Assembly (NCBI RefSeq): GCF_013149785.1
Contig: NZ_JABEZU010000004.1
Location: forward strand, 415,067 to 479,066
Reading direction: 5' to 3'
From: Isoptericola halotolerans
GTDB taxonomy: Bacteria > Actinomycetota > Actinomycetes > Actinomycetales > Cellulomonadaceae
DNA: 64,000 nucleotides
This document shows positions 18,161 to 26,324 of this stretch, one piece after another. Below the pieces are notes generated by a model. That model did no database searches. It was not told where the DNA came from and saw only the letters and a program-made list of their open reading frames with translations. A program made the position numbers and the translations under genes. How positions within the stretch are numbered: the first letter of the stretch is position 1; the number at the start of each line of letters is the position of its first letter.

Positions 18161-18397
18161 ATGGCCAAGCCTGTGGTGCGCAAGCCCAAGAAGAAGGCCA
18201 ACCCGCTCAAGGCGGCGAAGGTCGAGACGGTGGACTACAAGGACACCGCACTGCTGCGCAAGTTCATCTCCGACCGTGGCAAGATCCGCGCTCGTCGGGT
18301 CACCGGCGTCTCCGTGCAGGAGCAGCGCCAGATCGCCAAGGCCGTCAAGAATGCCCGCGAGATGGCCCTGCTGCCGTACTCGTCGTCGGCTCGCTGA
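18161..18397 (+). CDS. rpsR: 30S ribosomal protein S18
   Basis: A 78-residue bS18 ([38 protein letters not shown], ending in [10 protein letters not shown]). AAGGAGC lies upstream. The basic N-terminus has no CxxC zinc motif, so this is the zinc-independent form. It lies 18 bases before rplI in the operon. Confidence 0.97.
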   Translation: MAKPVVRKPKKKANPLKAAKVETVDYKDTALLRKFISDRGKIRARRVTGVSVQEQRQIAKAVKNAREMALLPYSSSAR

Positions 18398-18415
18398 CCG
18401 GAAAGGATCCAGATC

Positions 18416-18865
18416 ATGGCAAAGCTGATCCTGACCCACGAGGTCACCGGTCTCGGTGAGCCCGGGGACGTCGTCGAGGTGAAGGACGGGTACGCCCGTA
18501 ACTTCCTCATCCCCCGCTCGCTGGCCACTCCGTGGACCAAGGGTGCCGAGTCGCAGGTCTCCGCGATCCGCAAGGCTCGCAAGTCCCGCGAGATCGCCAC
18601 GCGTGAGGACGCGGAGGCTGCTGCAGCCTCGATCGAGGCGAAGTCGTACACCATCGAGGCGCACGCCGGTGAGTCCGGTCGTCTCTTCGGTGCGGTCACC
18701 ACCGCCGACATCGCCGCCGCGGTCTCCGCCGCCGGTGGCCCGTCGGTCGACAAGCGCAAGATCGAGATCGGCCAGCCGATCAAGTCGACCGGTGAGCACG
18801 CCGTGTCGATCCGCCTCCACCCCGAGGTGTCGGCGAAGATCGAGCTCGCGGTCGTCGCCGGCTGA
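18416..18865 (+). CDS. rplI: 50S ribosomal protein L9
   Basis: A 149-residue bL9: N-terminal domain [20 protein letters not shown] with [12 protein letters not shown], a long connecting helix, and a C-terminal RNA-binding domain ([16 protein letters not shown]). GGAAAGGATC precedes the ATG. Last gene of the ribosomal/ssb operon, followed by a strong hairpin. Confidence 0.97.
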   Translation: MAKLILTHEVTGLGEPGDVVEVKDGYARNFLIPRSLATPWTKGAESQVSAIRKARKSREIATREDAEAAAASIEAKSYTIEAHAGESGRLFGAVTTADIAAAVSAAGGPSVDKRKIEIGQPIKSTGEHAVSIRLHPEVSAKIELAVVAG

Positions 18866-18882
18866 CGCTGGTCCGACCACCC

Positions 18883-18927
18883 GAAGGCCTCGTCGCCGCT
18901 CGCACTGCGAGCGGCGACGAGGCCTTC
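18883..18927 (+). terminator. 22-bp perfect hairpin terminator after rplI
   Basis: The arms 18883-18904 (GAAGGCCTCGTCGCCGCTCG, then CA) and 18906-18927 are perfectly complementary over 22 bases with a single formal loop base. No T-run follows, as usual for terminators in high-GC actinobacteria. Confidence 0.85.
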
Positions 18928-18939
18928 TGCGTTCCCGTC

Positions 18940-19002
18940 CGGTCGGCACGTTCAGCTCCGATCGGTCGCTCCAGCTGCCGATCGGAGCTGAAAGTGCCGA
19001 CC
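18940..19002. repeat. Inverted repeat, left copy of an element flanking the AbiEi-like gene
   Basis: Arms 18941-18965 and 18978-19002 match in 24 of 25 positions around a 12-base spacer. The sequence as a whole is about 78% identical to 20096-20159 on the other side of the next gene, in the same orientation. Confidence 0.75.
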
Positions 19003-19063
19003 CGACGAGGGGCCTGTGGACGGCGTCGGCGGCAGACGACGGCGCCGGGCCATGCTGGCCGGC

Positions 19064-20080
19064 ATGAGCACGTCCGAGATCCTCGTCGCCCGTGACCACG
19101 ACGCCGCACTGCTGCGGGCCGCGCGCCGTCGAGGAGAGATCGAGCGGGTCAGGCGCGGTGCCTACCGTGCCGTGCCCGACGGCGGGACACGGCCCGGCGA
19201 TGTCCCGCCCGGAGGCGGTGATGGTCTTGACGGCAGAGGGGCCGCCGGGGGTAGGTCATACCGTGCGGGGTGGTCGGCCGCGCGGGGCCTCGCCCTCGAC
19301 CGGGCGCGAGCGGTCAGCGCTCAGCTGCGCGCGGTGCACTGGTGCAGCCATGCGACGGCGGCGATGCTCCATGACCTGCCGTTGTGGCGGCTGCCCTCGG
19401 CGGTGCACCTGGTGCAGGGGTACCGGGCGTCGTCCCGTGCGGCCGTGGACGTCCGGCGGCACCTCCTCGAGGTGCCGCCGGAGCACCGGACCCGGGTGCT
19501 CGACCTGCCGGCGACGACGTTGGCCCGGACGGTCGCGGACTGCGTGACCACGTTGCCGCCGCTCGAAGGGCTCGTCGTCGCCGATGCCGCGCTGGCCCGG
19601 GGTCTCGACGCGGAGGAGTCGGTCGCGATCGTGCAGGGCCGCCGCCAGGGTCGTCGTCGGGGCCTGCTGGTGCTGGGTCTCGCGGACCCAGGAGCGGAGA
19701 GCCCGTGGGAGACCTGGTTGCGCTACGTCGCGCACTGGACCGGGCTGCCGCGCCCACGGACGCAGGTCCCCGTGGAGACCCGCCTCGGCCGTCACCGCGT
19801 GGACCTGGGCTGGCCCGACCACGGTGTGCTGGCCGAGTTCGACGGGCTCGTAAAGTACAGGGCCGGTGCCTTCGGCGAGGCCTACGACCCCGAGCGCGCG
19901 CTCGTCGCCGAGAAACGCCGGGAGGACGCGATCGCGGAGCAGACCGGCTGCCGGCCCCTGCGTGTGACCTCGAAGGATGCCGCACGTCCGGAGTCGGTGT
20001 CACACCGGCTGCTCGCACGGTTCCCCGCGGACGTGCGGCGGGCCGTCCGACGGCCTGCGTTGCTCACGCGGCCGACGTGA
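19064..20080 (+). CDS. AbiEi-like winged-helix protein with C-terminal endonuclease-like domain
   Basis: A protein of about 338 residues. The N-terminus (LLRAARRRGEIERVRRGAYRA) resembles the winged helix of type IV antitoxins (AbiEi). The middle (HWCSHATAAMLHDLPLW, VLDLPATTLARTVADCV) is typical of that family. The C-terminal part (SPWETWLRY, HRVDLGWPDHGVLAEFDG, EKRREDAIAEQTG) carries the E/D...E-x-D arrangement of DUF559/VSR-like restriction-endonuclease folds. Such proteins are common in actinobacteria; the function is unproven, and no AbiEii toxin is adjacent. The start is uncertain: ATG 19052 is also in frame and neither has a good ribosome site. The gene is bracketed by two copies of one inverted-repeat element. 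Confidence 0.7.
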   Translation: MSTSEILVARDHDAALLRAARRRGEIERVRRGAYRAVPDGGTRPGDVPPGGGDGLDGRGAAGGRSYRAGWSAARGLALDRARAVSAQLRAVHWCSHATAAMLHDLPLWRLPSAVHLVQGYRASSRAAVDVRRHLLEVPPEHRTRVLDLPATTLARTVADCVTTLPPLEGLVVADAALARGLDAEESVAIVQGRRQGRRRGLLVLGLADPGAESPWETWLRYVAHWTGLPRPRTQVPVETRLGRHRVDLGWPDHGVLAEFDGLVKYRAGAFGEAYDPERALVAEKRREDAIAEQTGCRPLRVTSKDAARPESVSHRLLARFPADVRRAVRRPALLTRPT

Positions 20081-20091
20081 CGCCGTCGGGC

Positions 20092-20163
20092 GCTGCGGTC
20101 GGTACCTCCAGCTCCACTCGGCCGCTGCAGGTACCGATCGGAGCCGGACGTGCCGACCGCAGC
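20092..20163. repeat. Inverted repeat, right copy of the element flanking the AbiEi-like gene
   Basis: The outer arms GCTGCGGTCGG and CCGACCGCAGC pair perfectly; over 24 bases there are three mismatches. It aligns without gaps to the left copy at 18940-19002. It may also act as terminator between the convergent AbiEi-like and DinF genes. Confidence 0.7.
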
Positions 20164-20186
20164 TTGAGCGGCGGGTCGGTGCGGGC

Positions 20187-21500
20187 TCAGGTGCCCGTGA
20201 CCATCCACCGGTCACCGCGGGCGCGCAACCCCGTGGTGAGCGCCCGGGCCAGCATGAAGACGCCGGCGAAGGACGCCCACAGCCAGGCCAGCCCGACCGG
20301 TCCCTCGGGCGCCCAGGCGCGGACCGCCAGCACGCACGGCACGTACAGCACCAGGGTGAGCATCCCCGCCCAGGCCAGGAAGCGACCGTCGCCCGCACCG
20401 ATGAGGACGCCGTCGAGCACGAAGACCCAGCCGGCCATCGGCATGAACACGCCGCACGCCACGAGCCCCACGGTGATCGCGACACGCACGTCGGGGTCGG
20501 AGGAGAACAGCGGGGCGATCCACCAGCCCGACACCGCGAACAGCACGCCGATCACGGCCCCGGCGCCCACACCCCACTGCAGGCAGCGGCGCAGCACGGC
20601 CCGTACCCGCTCCAGGTCGCCCGACCCGAGCCCGAAGCCCACCAGCGCCTGCGCGGCGATGGCCAGCGCGTCGAGCGCGAACGCCGCCAGTCCCCACAGG
20701 CTGTTGACGACCTGGTGCCCGGCCAGCGTGACGGCACCGAGCGAGGTCGCGGTCCACACCGTCAGCAGGATCGCGAGACGCAGGGAGACCGTGCGGACGA
20801 GCAGCGGTGCACCGGCGACGGCGTTGGCCCAGATGCCCGCGTGGTGCGGCCGCAGCGACGCGTGGCGAGCGCGTGCCCCGGCGACCACGACGGCGGCGAG
20901 CACCACCGCCATCAGCAGCTGCGCCGTCGTCGTCGCCAGGGCTGAACCCGCGATCCCCATCCCCAGGCCGTAGACCAGCGCCACCGAACCGACGGCGTTG
21001 AACACCGCACCGCCCGACGCGACCCACAGGGGAGTGCGGGTGTCCTGCAGGCCGCGCAGCACGCCGGTCGTGGCCAGGACGAGGAGCATCCCCGGCAGCC
21101 CGGGGGCGGACCAGCGCAGGTAGGTCGTCGCGTGGGCGGCGACGTCGCCGGACGCGCCCAGGGCGGTGACGGCCCACGGCGCGGTCGTCCACAGGAGTGC
21201 GGCGAGGGCGATGCCGAGGCCGAGCGCGAGCCACATGCCGTCGACGCCGGACTGGAGGGCCTGGCGGTCCTGCCCGGCTCCGAGGCGACGGGCGACGGCG
21301 GCGGTGGTCGCGTAGGCGAGGAAGACGCACAGCCCGACCAGGGTGATGAGGACGGTCGAGGCGAGCGAGAGCCCGGCGAGCTGAGGGGTGCCGAGATGCC
21401 CGACGACGGCGCTGTCGACGAGCACGAACAACGGCTCGGCGACGAGCGCGCCGAGGGCCGGCAGGGCGAGCGCGAGGATCTCGCGGTCGATGCGGCGCAA
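20187..21500 (-). CDS. MATE family efflux transporter (DinF type)
   Basis: A 437-residue, 12-helix MATE transporter: REILALALPALGALVAEPLF, VDSAVVGHLGTPQLAGLSLA, GFGLGSGDLERV and related helices match the DinF branch, which exports cationic or oxidised compounds. The TTG at 21500 (LRRIDREILAL) is chosen because AAAGGTG lies nine bases upstream and because homologous sequence begins here; an upstream frame to 21614 crosses the DnaA-box-like region and has no ribosome site. It is divergent from dnaB. Confidence 0.88.
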   Translation of the reverse strand: MRRIDREILALALPALGALVAEPLFVLVDSAVVGHLGTPQLAGLSLASTVLITLVGLCVFLAYATTAAVARRLGAGQDRQALQSGVDGMWLALGLGIALAALLWTTAPWAVTALGASGDVAAHATTYLRWSAPGLPGMLLVLATTGVLRGLQDTRTPLWVASGGAVFNAVGSVALVYGLGMGIAGSALATTTAQLLMAVVLAAVVVAGARARHASLRPHHAGIWANAVAGAPLLVRTVSLRLAILLTVWTATSLGAVTLAGHQVVNSLWGLAAFALDALAIAAQALVGFGLGSGDLERVRAVLRRCLQWGVGAGAVIGVLFAVSGWWIAPLFSSDPDVRVAITVGLVACGVFMPMAGWVFVLDGVLIGAGDGRFLAWAGMLTLVLYVPCVLAVRAWAPEGPVGLAWLWASFAGVFMLARALTTGLRARGDRWMVTGT

Positions 21501-21568
21501 CTCACCACACCTTTCTTCTCTCCACAGGCTGGGTACGACGTCGGTGCAGGTCAGTGACCGATCCTGAG

Positions 21569-21667
21569 TTGTACACAGGAGATGTCCCCAGTTGTGCACA
21601 GGGTTGTCCACCATCGGTGCACAGGTCTGGGCAGTCTTCCACAGCCCTTTCCACAGTTGTGTCCACA
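21569..21667 (+). promoter_or_regulatory. Cluster of DnaA-box-like 9-mers upstream of dnaB
   Basis: Within 100 bases, all in the same orientation: TTGTACACA (21569), TTGTGCACA (21592), TTGTCCACC (21604), GGTGCACAG (21616), CTTTCCACA (21647) and GTGTCCACA (21659), plus CTTCCACA near 21636. The actinobacterial DnaA box is TTGTCCACA. The cluster fills the space between dinF and dnaB. It could be a DnaA-regulated promoter or a secondary DnaA-binding locus. Confidence 0.5.
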
Positions 21668-21806
21668 GCGTCTTTTGCGCGCGGTCCCGGGCGCGCCTAG
21701 CGTCGTCCCGGGTGTCAGAGGGGGACTGTAGAACAAGGTCCTGAGGACCGGTCGATCTGCCCGGGTCGGACGTGGTGCCGGTGTGAGAGCCGGGGGAGGT
21801 GGAGAC

Positions 21807-24401
21807 ATGTCGATCGAGGAGCTCGAAGCGGGCTACGCACCGTCACGAGGAGGCTTCGACCGCACCCCTCCGCAGGACGTCGACGCCGAGATGAGCGTGC
21901 TCGGCGGCATGCTGCTGTCCAAGGACGCGATCGCCGACGTCATCGAGCAGATCCGCGGTGTCGACTTCTACCGCCCCGCGCACGAGGCGATCTACGACGC
22001 GATCATCGACCTGTACGGGCGCGGCGAGCCGGCCGACGCGATCACCGTGGTCGCCGAGCTGACCAAGCGCGGCGAGATCGGGCGGATCGGTGGCGCCTCC
22101 TACATCCACGACCTCATGGCCGGCGTGCCCACGGCCGCCAACGCCGGGTACTACGCGCGCATCGTGCACGAGCGGGCCGTGCTGCGCCGGCTGGTCGAGG
22201 CCGGCACCAAGATCGTCCAGCTCGGGTACGCGACCGACGGCGGCGACGTCGACACGGTCGTCAACAACGCCCAGGCCGAGATCTACGCCGTCACCGAGCG
22301 CAGGACCTCCGAGGACTACGCGCCGCTCGCCGACATCATCGGCGGCGCGATGGACGAGATCGAGGCCGCAGGCAACCGCGGCGAGGGCATGACCGGAGTC
22401 CCGACCGGGTTCGCCGACCTCGACCGGCTGACCAACGGCCTGCACCCCGGGCAGATGATCGTGGTCGCGGCGCGTCCGGCCATGGGCAAGGCGCTCGCTC
22501 TGGACACCCCGCTGCCGACGCCGACCGGCTGGACCACGATGGGCGACGTCGCCGTCGGGGACGAGCTGATCGCGGCCGACGGGACACCGACGCGGGTCGT
22601 ACGCGCGACCGAGGTCATGACCGGCCGACCCTGCTACGAGGTCGTGTTCGACGACGGCACGACGATCGTCGCGGACGCCTGGCACGAGTGGGCGACCAGC
22701 ACCCGAGCTCAGCGCCGGAAGGTGCGTGCGGGAACGACGCCTGAGAGCACGATCCACACGACCGAGGAGATTCTTGCGTCGCTCCGTTGCGCAACGGCTG
22801 ACGGACGTGCGAATCACTCTGTTGCCACGACAGCTCCACTGCAGTTCCCTGAGGCCGACCTGCCTCTGGATCCATACGTACTCGGGGTGTGGCTGGGCGA
22901 CGGACACGCTGCGTCCGCGAGGTTTACCTCGGAGGACCCCGAGATCGCGATGCGGATTGAAGGTCTCGGGTATGTGGTCGGGGAGCGCAAGAGCTCACCT
23001 GGCGCAGCCCGGCTGTACCAGATTCAGCTCCATGCGGACGAGCCGAACGCTGAACGGGCATGCGTAGTCTGCGGAGCGACATTCCTTCCGCGGACGTCGC
23101 AGGTCAAGACCTGCGGTCGTTCGTGCGGGGGTCGAGCTAAGACGGTTTCGGCGCCGACCGCGCCACCCACGTGTCCTGATTGCGGAGGACGGAGCTCCGG
23201 TCACCGACGATGCATGGAGTGCCACCAGGGACGAGGGTCGGTTGCCGGGATCCTTCGCGCGCTCGGTGTGCTCGGAAGCAAGCACATTCCGAACGCCTAC
23301 CTGCGGGCGTCCGAGGCGCAGCGCAGAGCGCTGCTCGCCGGCCTGCTCGACACGGACGGCACGGTGAACCGGACCGGCAGTCCTCAGATCGCACTCACTG
23401 ACCGACGCCTTGCCGAGAATGTGCGCGAACTTATCCACAGCCTGGGTTATCGCACTGGCTGGTGGGAGAAGAAGGTGGCAGGGCGGCGAGCGGAATCTTC
23501 TACGGCGTTCACTGTCACCTTCACAACCCATGACAATGTGTTCCATCTTGAGAGAAAGCGCTTGGTCCACAAGGAGCGTCGCCGCCACCCGACAGCCAAG
23601 CTCACGTCGCGCTTTGTTGTCGATGTTCGCCCGCTGCCGTCCGTCGCCGTGCGCTGTGTCGAGGTCGATCACCCCGACCATCTTTACCTCGCATCGCCGT
23701 CGATGATCCCGACCCACAACTCAACGCTAGCCATCGATATTGCACGGTCTGCGTCGATCAAGCACCAGAAGACGTCCGTGGTGTTCTCGCTCGAGATGAG
23801 CCGCAACGAGATCACGATGCGACTGCTGTCCGCCGAGGCGCGGGTGCACCTGCAGAAGCTGCGCAACGGCTCGCTCGGTGATGACGACTGGCAGAAGCTC
23901 GCCAAGGTCATGGGCAAGGTGTCCGAGGCGCCGCTGTTCATCGACGACTCGCCGAACATGTCGCTGACCGAGATCCGTGCCAAGTGTCGGCGCCTCAAGC
24001 AGAAGCACGACCTCGAGCTCGTGGTCATCGACTACCTGCAGCTCATGACGTCCGGCAAGAAGGTCGAGTCCCGTCAGCAGGAGGTCTCCGAGTTCTCGCG
24101 TGCGCTGAAGCTGCTGGCCAAGGAGATCGAGGTCCCGGTCATCGCGCTGTCGCAGCTGAACCGTGGACCGGAACAGCGACAGGACAAGAAGCCGGCGATG
24201 TCGGACCTTCGCGAGTCGGGCTCTATCGAACAAGATGCTGACATGGTTATCCTTCTTCATCGCGAGGATGCTTATGAGAAGGAGTCTCCTCGTGCGGGTG
24301 AGGCCGACTTGATTGTTGCCAAGCACCGAAACGGCCCGACAGATACGATTACGGTTGCATTCCAGGGCCATTATTCGCGGTTCGTGGATATGCAGGTGTA
24401 A
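21807..24401 (+). CDS. dnaB: Replicative DNA helicase DnaB with in-frame intein
   Basis: The reading frame is 864 residues; removing the 410-residue intein leaves a 454-residue DnaB, the normal length. The N-terminal domain starts SIEELEAGYAPSRG and shows PPQDVDAEMSVLGGMLL. The helicase P-loop ARPAMGK/STLAIDIAR is split by the intein. Downstream motifs are present: FSLEMSRNEITMRLLSAEA, LVVIDYLQLM, LSQLNRGPEQR and SDLRESGSIEQDADMVILLHR. GGGGGAGGTGGAG precedes the ATG. From about 24,210 to the stop, the codons turn AT-rich (GAA, CAA, GAT, GCT, GTT, CTT, CAT, TAT) although the protein stays conserved, suggesting a replaced 3' end. Follows the rplI region as in other actinobacteria. Confidence 0.96.
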   Translation: MSIEELEAGYAPSRGGFDRTPPQDVDAEMSVLGGMLLSKDAIADVIEQIRGVDFYRPAHEAIYDAIIDLYGRGEPADAITVVAELTKRGEIGRIGGASYIHDLMAGVPTAANAGYYARIVHERAVLRRLVEAGTKIVQLGYATDGGDVDTVVNNAQAEIYAVTERRTSEDYAPLADIIGGAMDEIEAAGNRGEGMTGVPTGFADLDRLTNGLHPGQMIVVAARPAMGKALALDTPLPTPTGWTTMGDVAVGDELIAADGTPTRVVRATEVMTGRPCYEVVFDDGTTIVADAWHEWATSTRAQRRKVRAGTTPESTIHTTEEILASLRCATADGRANHSVATTAPLQFPEADLPLDPYVLGVWLGDGHAASARFTSEDPEIAMRIEGLGYVVGERKSSPGAARLYQIQLHADEPNAERACVVCGATFLPRTSQVKTCGRSCGGRAKTVSAPTAPPTCPDCGGRSSGHRRCMECHQGRGSVAGILRALGVLGSKHIPNAYLRASEAQRRALLAGLLDTDGTVNRTGSPQIALTDRRLAENVRELIHSLGYRTGWWEKKVAGRRAESSTAFTVTFTTHDNVFHLERKRLVHKERRRHPTAKLTSRFVVDVRPLPSVAVRCVEVDHPDHLYLASPSMIPTHNSTLAIDIARSASIKHQKTSVVFSLEMSRNEITMRLLSAEARVHLQKLRNGSLGDDDWQKLAKVMGKVSEAPLFIDDSPNMSLTEIRAKCRRLKQKHDLELVVIDYLQLMTSGKKVESRQQEVSEFSRALKLLAKEIEVPVIALSQLNRGPEQRQDKKPAMSDLRESGSIEQDADMVILLHREDAYEKESPRAGEADLIVAKHRNGPTDTITVAFQGHYSRFVDMQV
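22491..23720 (+). mobile_element. Class 3 intein with LAGLIDADG homing endonuclease, inserted in DnaB P-loop
   Basis: Residues 229-638 of the dnaB product. It begins with Ala (ALALDTPLPTPTGWTTMGDV) instead of Cys/Ser, so normal first-step splicing is impossible. The class 3 W-C-T signature is complete: Trp67 in block B (DAWHEW, with His65), Cys389 in block F (VRCVEV) and Thr408 in block G (IPTHN), with terminal His409-Asn410 and Ser as the first C-extein residue. The endonuclease has two DOD motifs (LGVWLGDGHA at 131-140, LLAGLLDTDG at 281-290). Between them are eight cysteines in four pairs (C191/C194, C208/C212, C228/C231, C241/C244), a zinc-binding insertion. The base composition in its middle and 3' part is lower in GC than the flanking exteins. 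Confidence 0.95.
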
Positions 24402-24486
24402 GATGCGTTGTCTGTCGACGTGTAGGCCCCATTCGCCGAGCTGAACGCAAGAAGACCCCAGGAAGACCCGACCCGGACACTGCAGC

Positions 24487-25000
24487 GTGAACCACCCGGC
24501 TCACGAACCGGAACGCCGCCTCGATCCGGCGCCGCTGCTGATCCTTGACCCCGACGCGTTATCAGCCCCTACGGCATCGAGCCCCGCGACGGCCTACAGC
24601 TCGCGCGTGCCGGCGGCTACGGGCTGCTCTACCGTCCCGACGTGATCGAAGCCCTCACGAGATCCACCGCAACGGCGTCATCGACCTGCGATGGCTCACC
24701 AGCTGGGGCAACGACGCCCGCACTCACGTCGCACCCACCCTCGGCCTGGCCGACTTCCTGCACCTCGACACCCTCGACCAGACGCACACGATGGACGCAT
24801 CCCTGAAGTTCGACGCCATCCGACGCCACATCGACACTGGCCGACGGTTCGCCTGGATCGACGACGACATCACTCCACCCGAACAACGCCGGCTCACGAT
24901 GATCTACGGCTCAAACTGCCTGCTCCTGCGGCCGTCCTCGACCGTCGGAGTAGCCGCCGGCGACATCGCCGCCGTGCGGGACTTCCTGACGGCGCCATGA
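24487..25000 (+). pseudogene. HAD-like hydrolase, two frameshifts
   Basis: Joining three frames gives a coherent HAD-family protein: frame 1 from GTG 24487 (MNHPAHEPERRLDPAPLLIL, then DPD), frame 2 from about 24558 (GVISPYGIEPRDGLQLARAG, GYGLLYRPDVIEAL), frame 3 from about 24657 (HEIHRNGVIDLRWLTSWGND to the stop at 25000). Each join is explained by one missing base, near 24556 and near 24656. DPDGVISP is HAD motif I and WIDDD the acidic motif near the C-terminus. The stop overlaps the start of the WhiB-like gene (ATGA). Either this is an inactivated gene or the two single-base gaps are assembly errors. Confidence 0.7.
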
Positions 25001-25548
25001 TCACAGCACCCGGCCCATACCCGCCCCGGCCGACCCAGAGCCTGACCGTGGCGTTGTGGGCCGAGCTCGTCCTCGGCCCACCGGCGCCGATCCAGCGGGG
25101 ATTGCACCGGTACGCAGCCTGTGGCGGCGACCCACGGTTCGGCGACGGTGACGAGGCCGCAGACCTTGAGGCTCAACGCGAGATCTGCTCCGAATGCCCA
25201 GTAGCGGCCAGCTGCCTGCGCGAAGCCCTCGAGACCGAGGAGTCCCGCTACGTCATCGCCGCCGAGATGCGCGCCGGACTGACCGCGCGACAACGAGACC
25301 GCCTACGCCGAGCACGGCGCCGTAGCCACTCCCGCGCGCTGGCCCCGCCAAAGCTCCCGGAACTCTCTGCAGCGAGCAGAAGCAGCTTCCTCGAGGCCGT
25401 CACCCAGGCCATCGACGACGGCAAGACGTACTCCGACGCGGTGCACACCCTCGGATACTCAGGGCGCGAAGGCCAGCTCTACCGGCGCCTCTGGCGCGCG
25501 AACCGCCTCGACCTGCACAGGCTGCTCCGCAGCAATCGAGACTCGTAG
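24997..25548 (+). CDS. WhiB-like protein with C-terminal extension
   Basis: A 183-residue protein with the WhiB iron-sulfur cysteines C42, C64, C67 and C73 (C-x21-C-x2-C-x5-C; CSECPVAASC). The usual GVWGG turn after the cluster is replaced by VIAAEMRAGLTARQRDRLRR. An extra C-terminal region (FLEAVTQAIDDGKTYSDAVH, GREGQLYRRLWRANRLDLHRL) looks like a second helix-turn-helix and is absent from ordinary WhiB proteins. ATG overlaps the stop of the preceding HAD gene by four bases, so they were one operon. WhiB proteins sense oxygen/NO and work with sigma factors; this divergent form in an accessory region may be phage- or element-derived. Confidence 0.7.
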   Translation: MITAPGPYPPRPTQSLTVALWAELVLGPPAPIQRGLHRYAACGGDPRFGDGDEAADLEAQREICSECPVAASCLREALETEESRYVIAAEMRAGLTARQRDRLRRARRRSHSRALAPPKLPELSAASRSSFLEAVTQAIDDGKTYSDAVHTLGYSGREGQLYRRLWRANRLDLHRLLRSNRDS

Positions 25549-25660
25549 TGGCTGAGCAGCGTCTAGCGGCCAAGCCAAGCGGCCGTGACAGACCGCAACC
25601 CGCGGCTGCCTTGCTGAAGAGCAAACCGTGGATCCCTACCATCGCCTGCGGGGACCAATA

Positions 25661-25680
25661 GTAACGCTAGGCGTTACAAT
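25661..25680 (+). promoter_or_regulatory. Operator and leaderless promoter of the AbiEi-like gene
   Basis: GTAACGCTAGGCGTTAC (25661-25677) is a perfect 7+3+7 palindrome. The -10 hexamer TACAAT (25675-25680) overlaps it and ends six bases before the ATG at 25687, giving a leaderless transcript. The arrangement fits autorepression by the AbiEi winged helix. Confidence 0.6.
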
Positions 25681-25686
25681 CGATCC

Positions 25687-26324
25687 ATGAGTGGCGTTGC
25701 GGGACGGGTCGCGGTCGCGAGGATCGCGGCCGGCCAGTGGGGCCTGCTCACCACGGCGCAGGCGACGGCGGCCGGCGTGTCGCGAATGATGCTCTCGCGA
25801 ATGGCCGAGTGGGGTGAGCTGGAGCGGGTCATGCACGGCGTGTACGCCACGCCGGCAGCGGTGGGGATGAGCTACTGGAGAAGCGCGCCGTATGGCTGTC
25901 GCTGGAACCCAGCCGACTCGCGTACGAGCGCCTGGCCGACACCCCGCAGGCTGGGGTCCTCTCGCACGCCACAGCAGCAGCACTTCACCACGCAGGGGAC
26001 ATACTCGATCGACAGGTCGAGGTGACACTGCCTTCTCGGTACCGGGCTCGACGCCCTGAAGTGCGAGCTCATCGCGGACGACTGCGCCGCGACGAGGTCA
26101 CCCTGGTCGAGGGCCTTCCCGTCACGACGCCCGCGCGCACGGTGGCCGACCTGCTCGCCGACGATCACGACCGCGCCCACGTCGCCACAGTCGCAGCAGA
26201 CATGCTCAAACGCGGCATCGTGACGGTGACTGAGCTCGACGGAACCCTCGACGAGATCACCCTGGAATGGGGGATAGGACGACTGGCGCCCGTGTCAGCG
26301 GCGCGGCCTAGCGTGCGGACATGA
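25687..26324 (+). pseudogene. AbiEi-type antitoxin family protein, one frameshift
   Basis: The first frame (MSGVAGRVAVARIAAGQWGL, AAGVSRMMLSRMAEWGELER, VMHGVYATPAA) is an AbiEi winged helix. At a GGGG run (25862-25865) the frame must slip by one missing base; from 25866 a second frame continues the same protein (ELLEKRAVWLSLEPSRLAYE, VLSHATAAALHHAGD, VTTPARTVADLLADD) to the stop at 26324. The last ~30 residues are not family-like. No AbiEii nucleotidyltransferase toxin follows. The stop overlaps the next ORF by four bases (ATGA). A homopolymer slip could be phase variation, decay or a sequencing error. Confidence 0.65.

Noticed and set aside
19064..20080. Complete type IV toxin-antitoxin system
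   Set aside because: The AbiEi-like gene has no AbiEii toxin beside it and carries its own nuclease-like domain.
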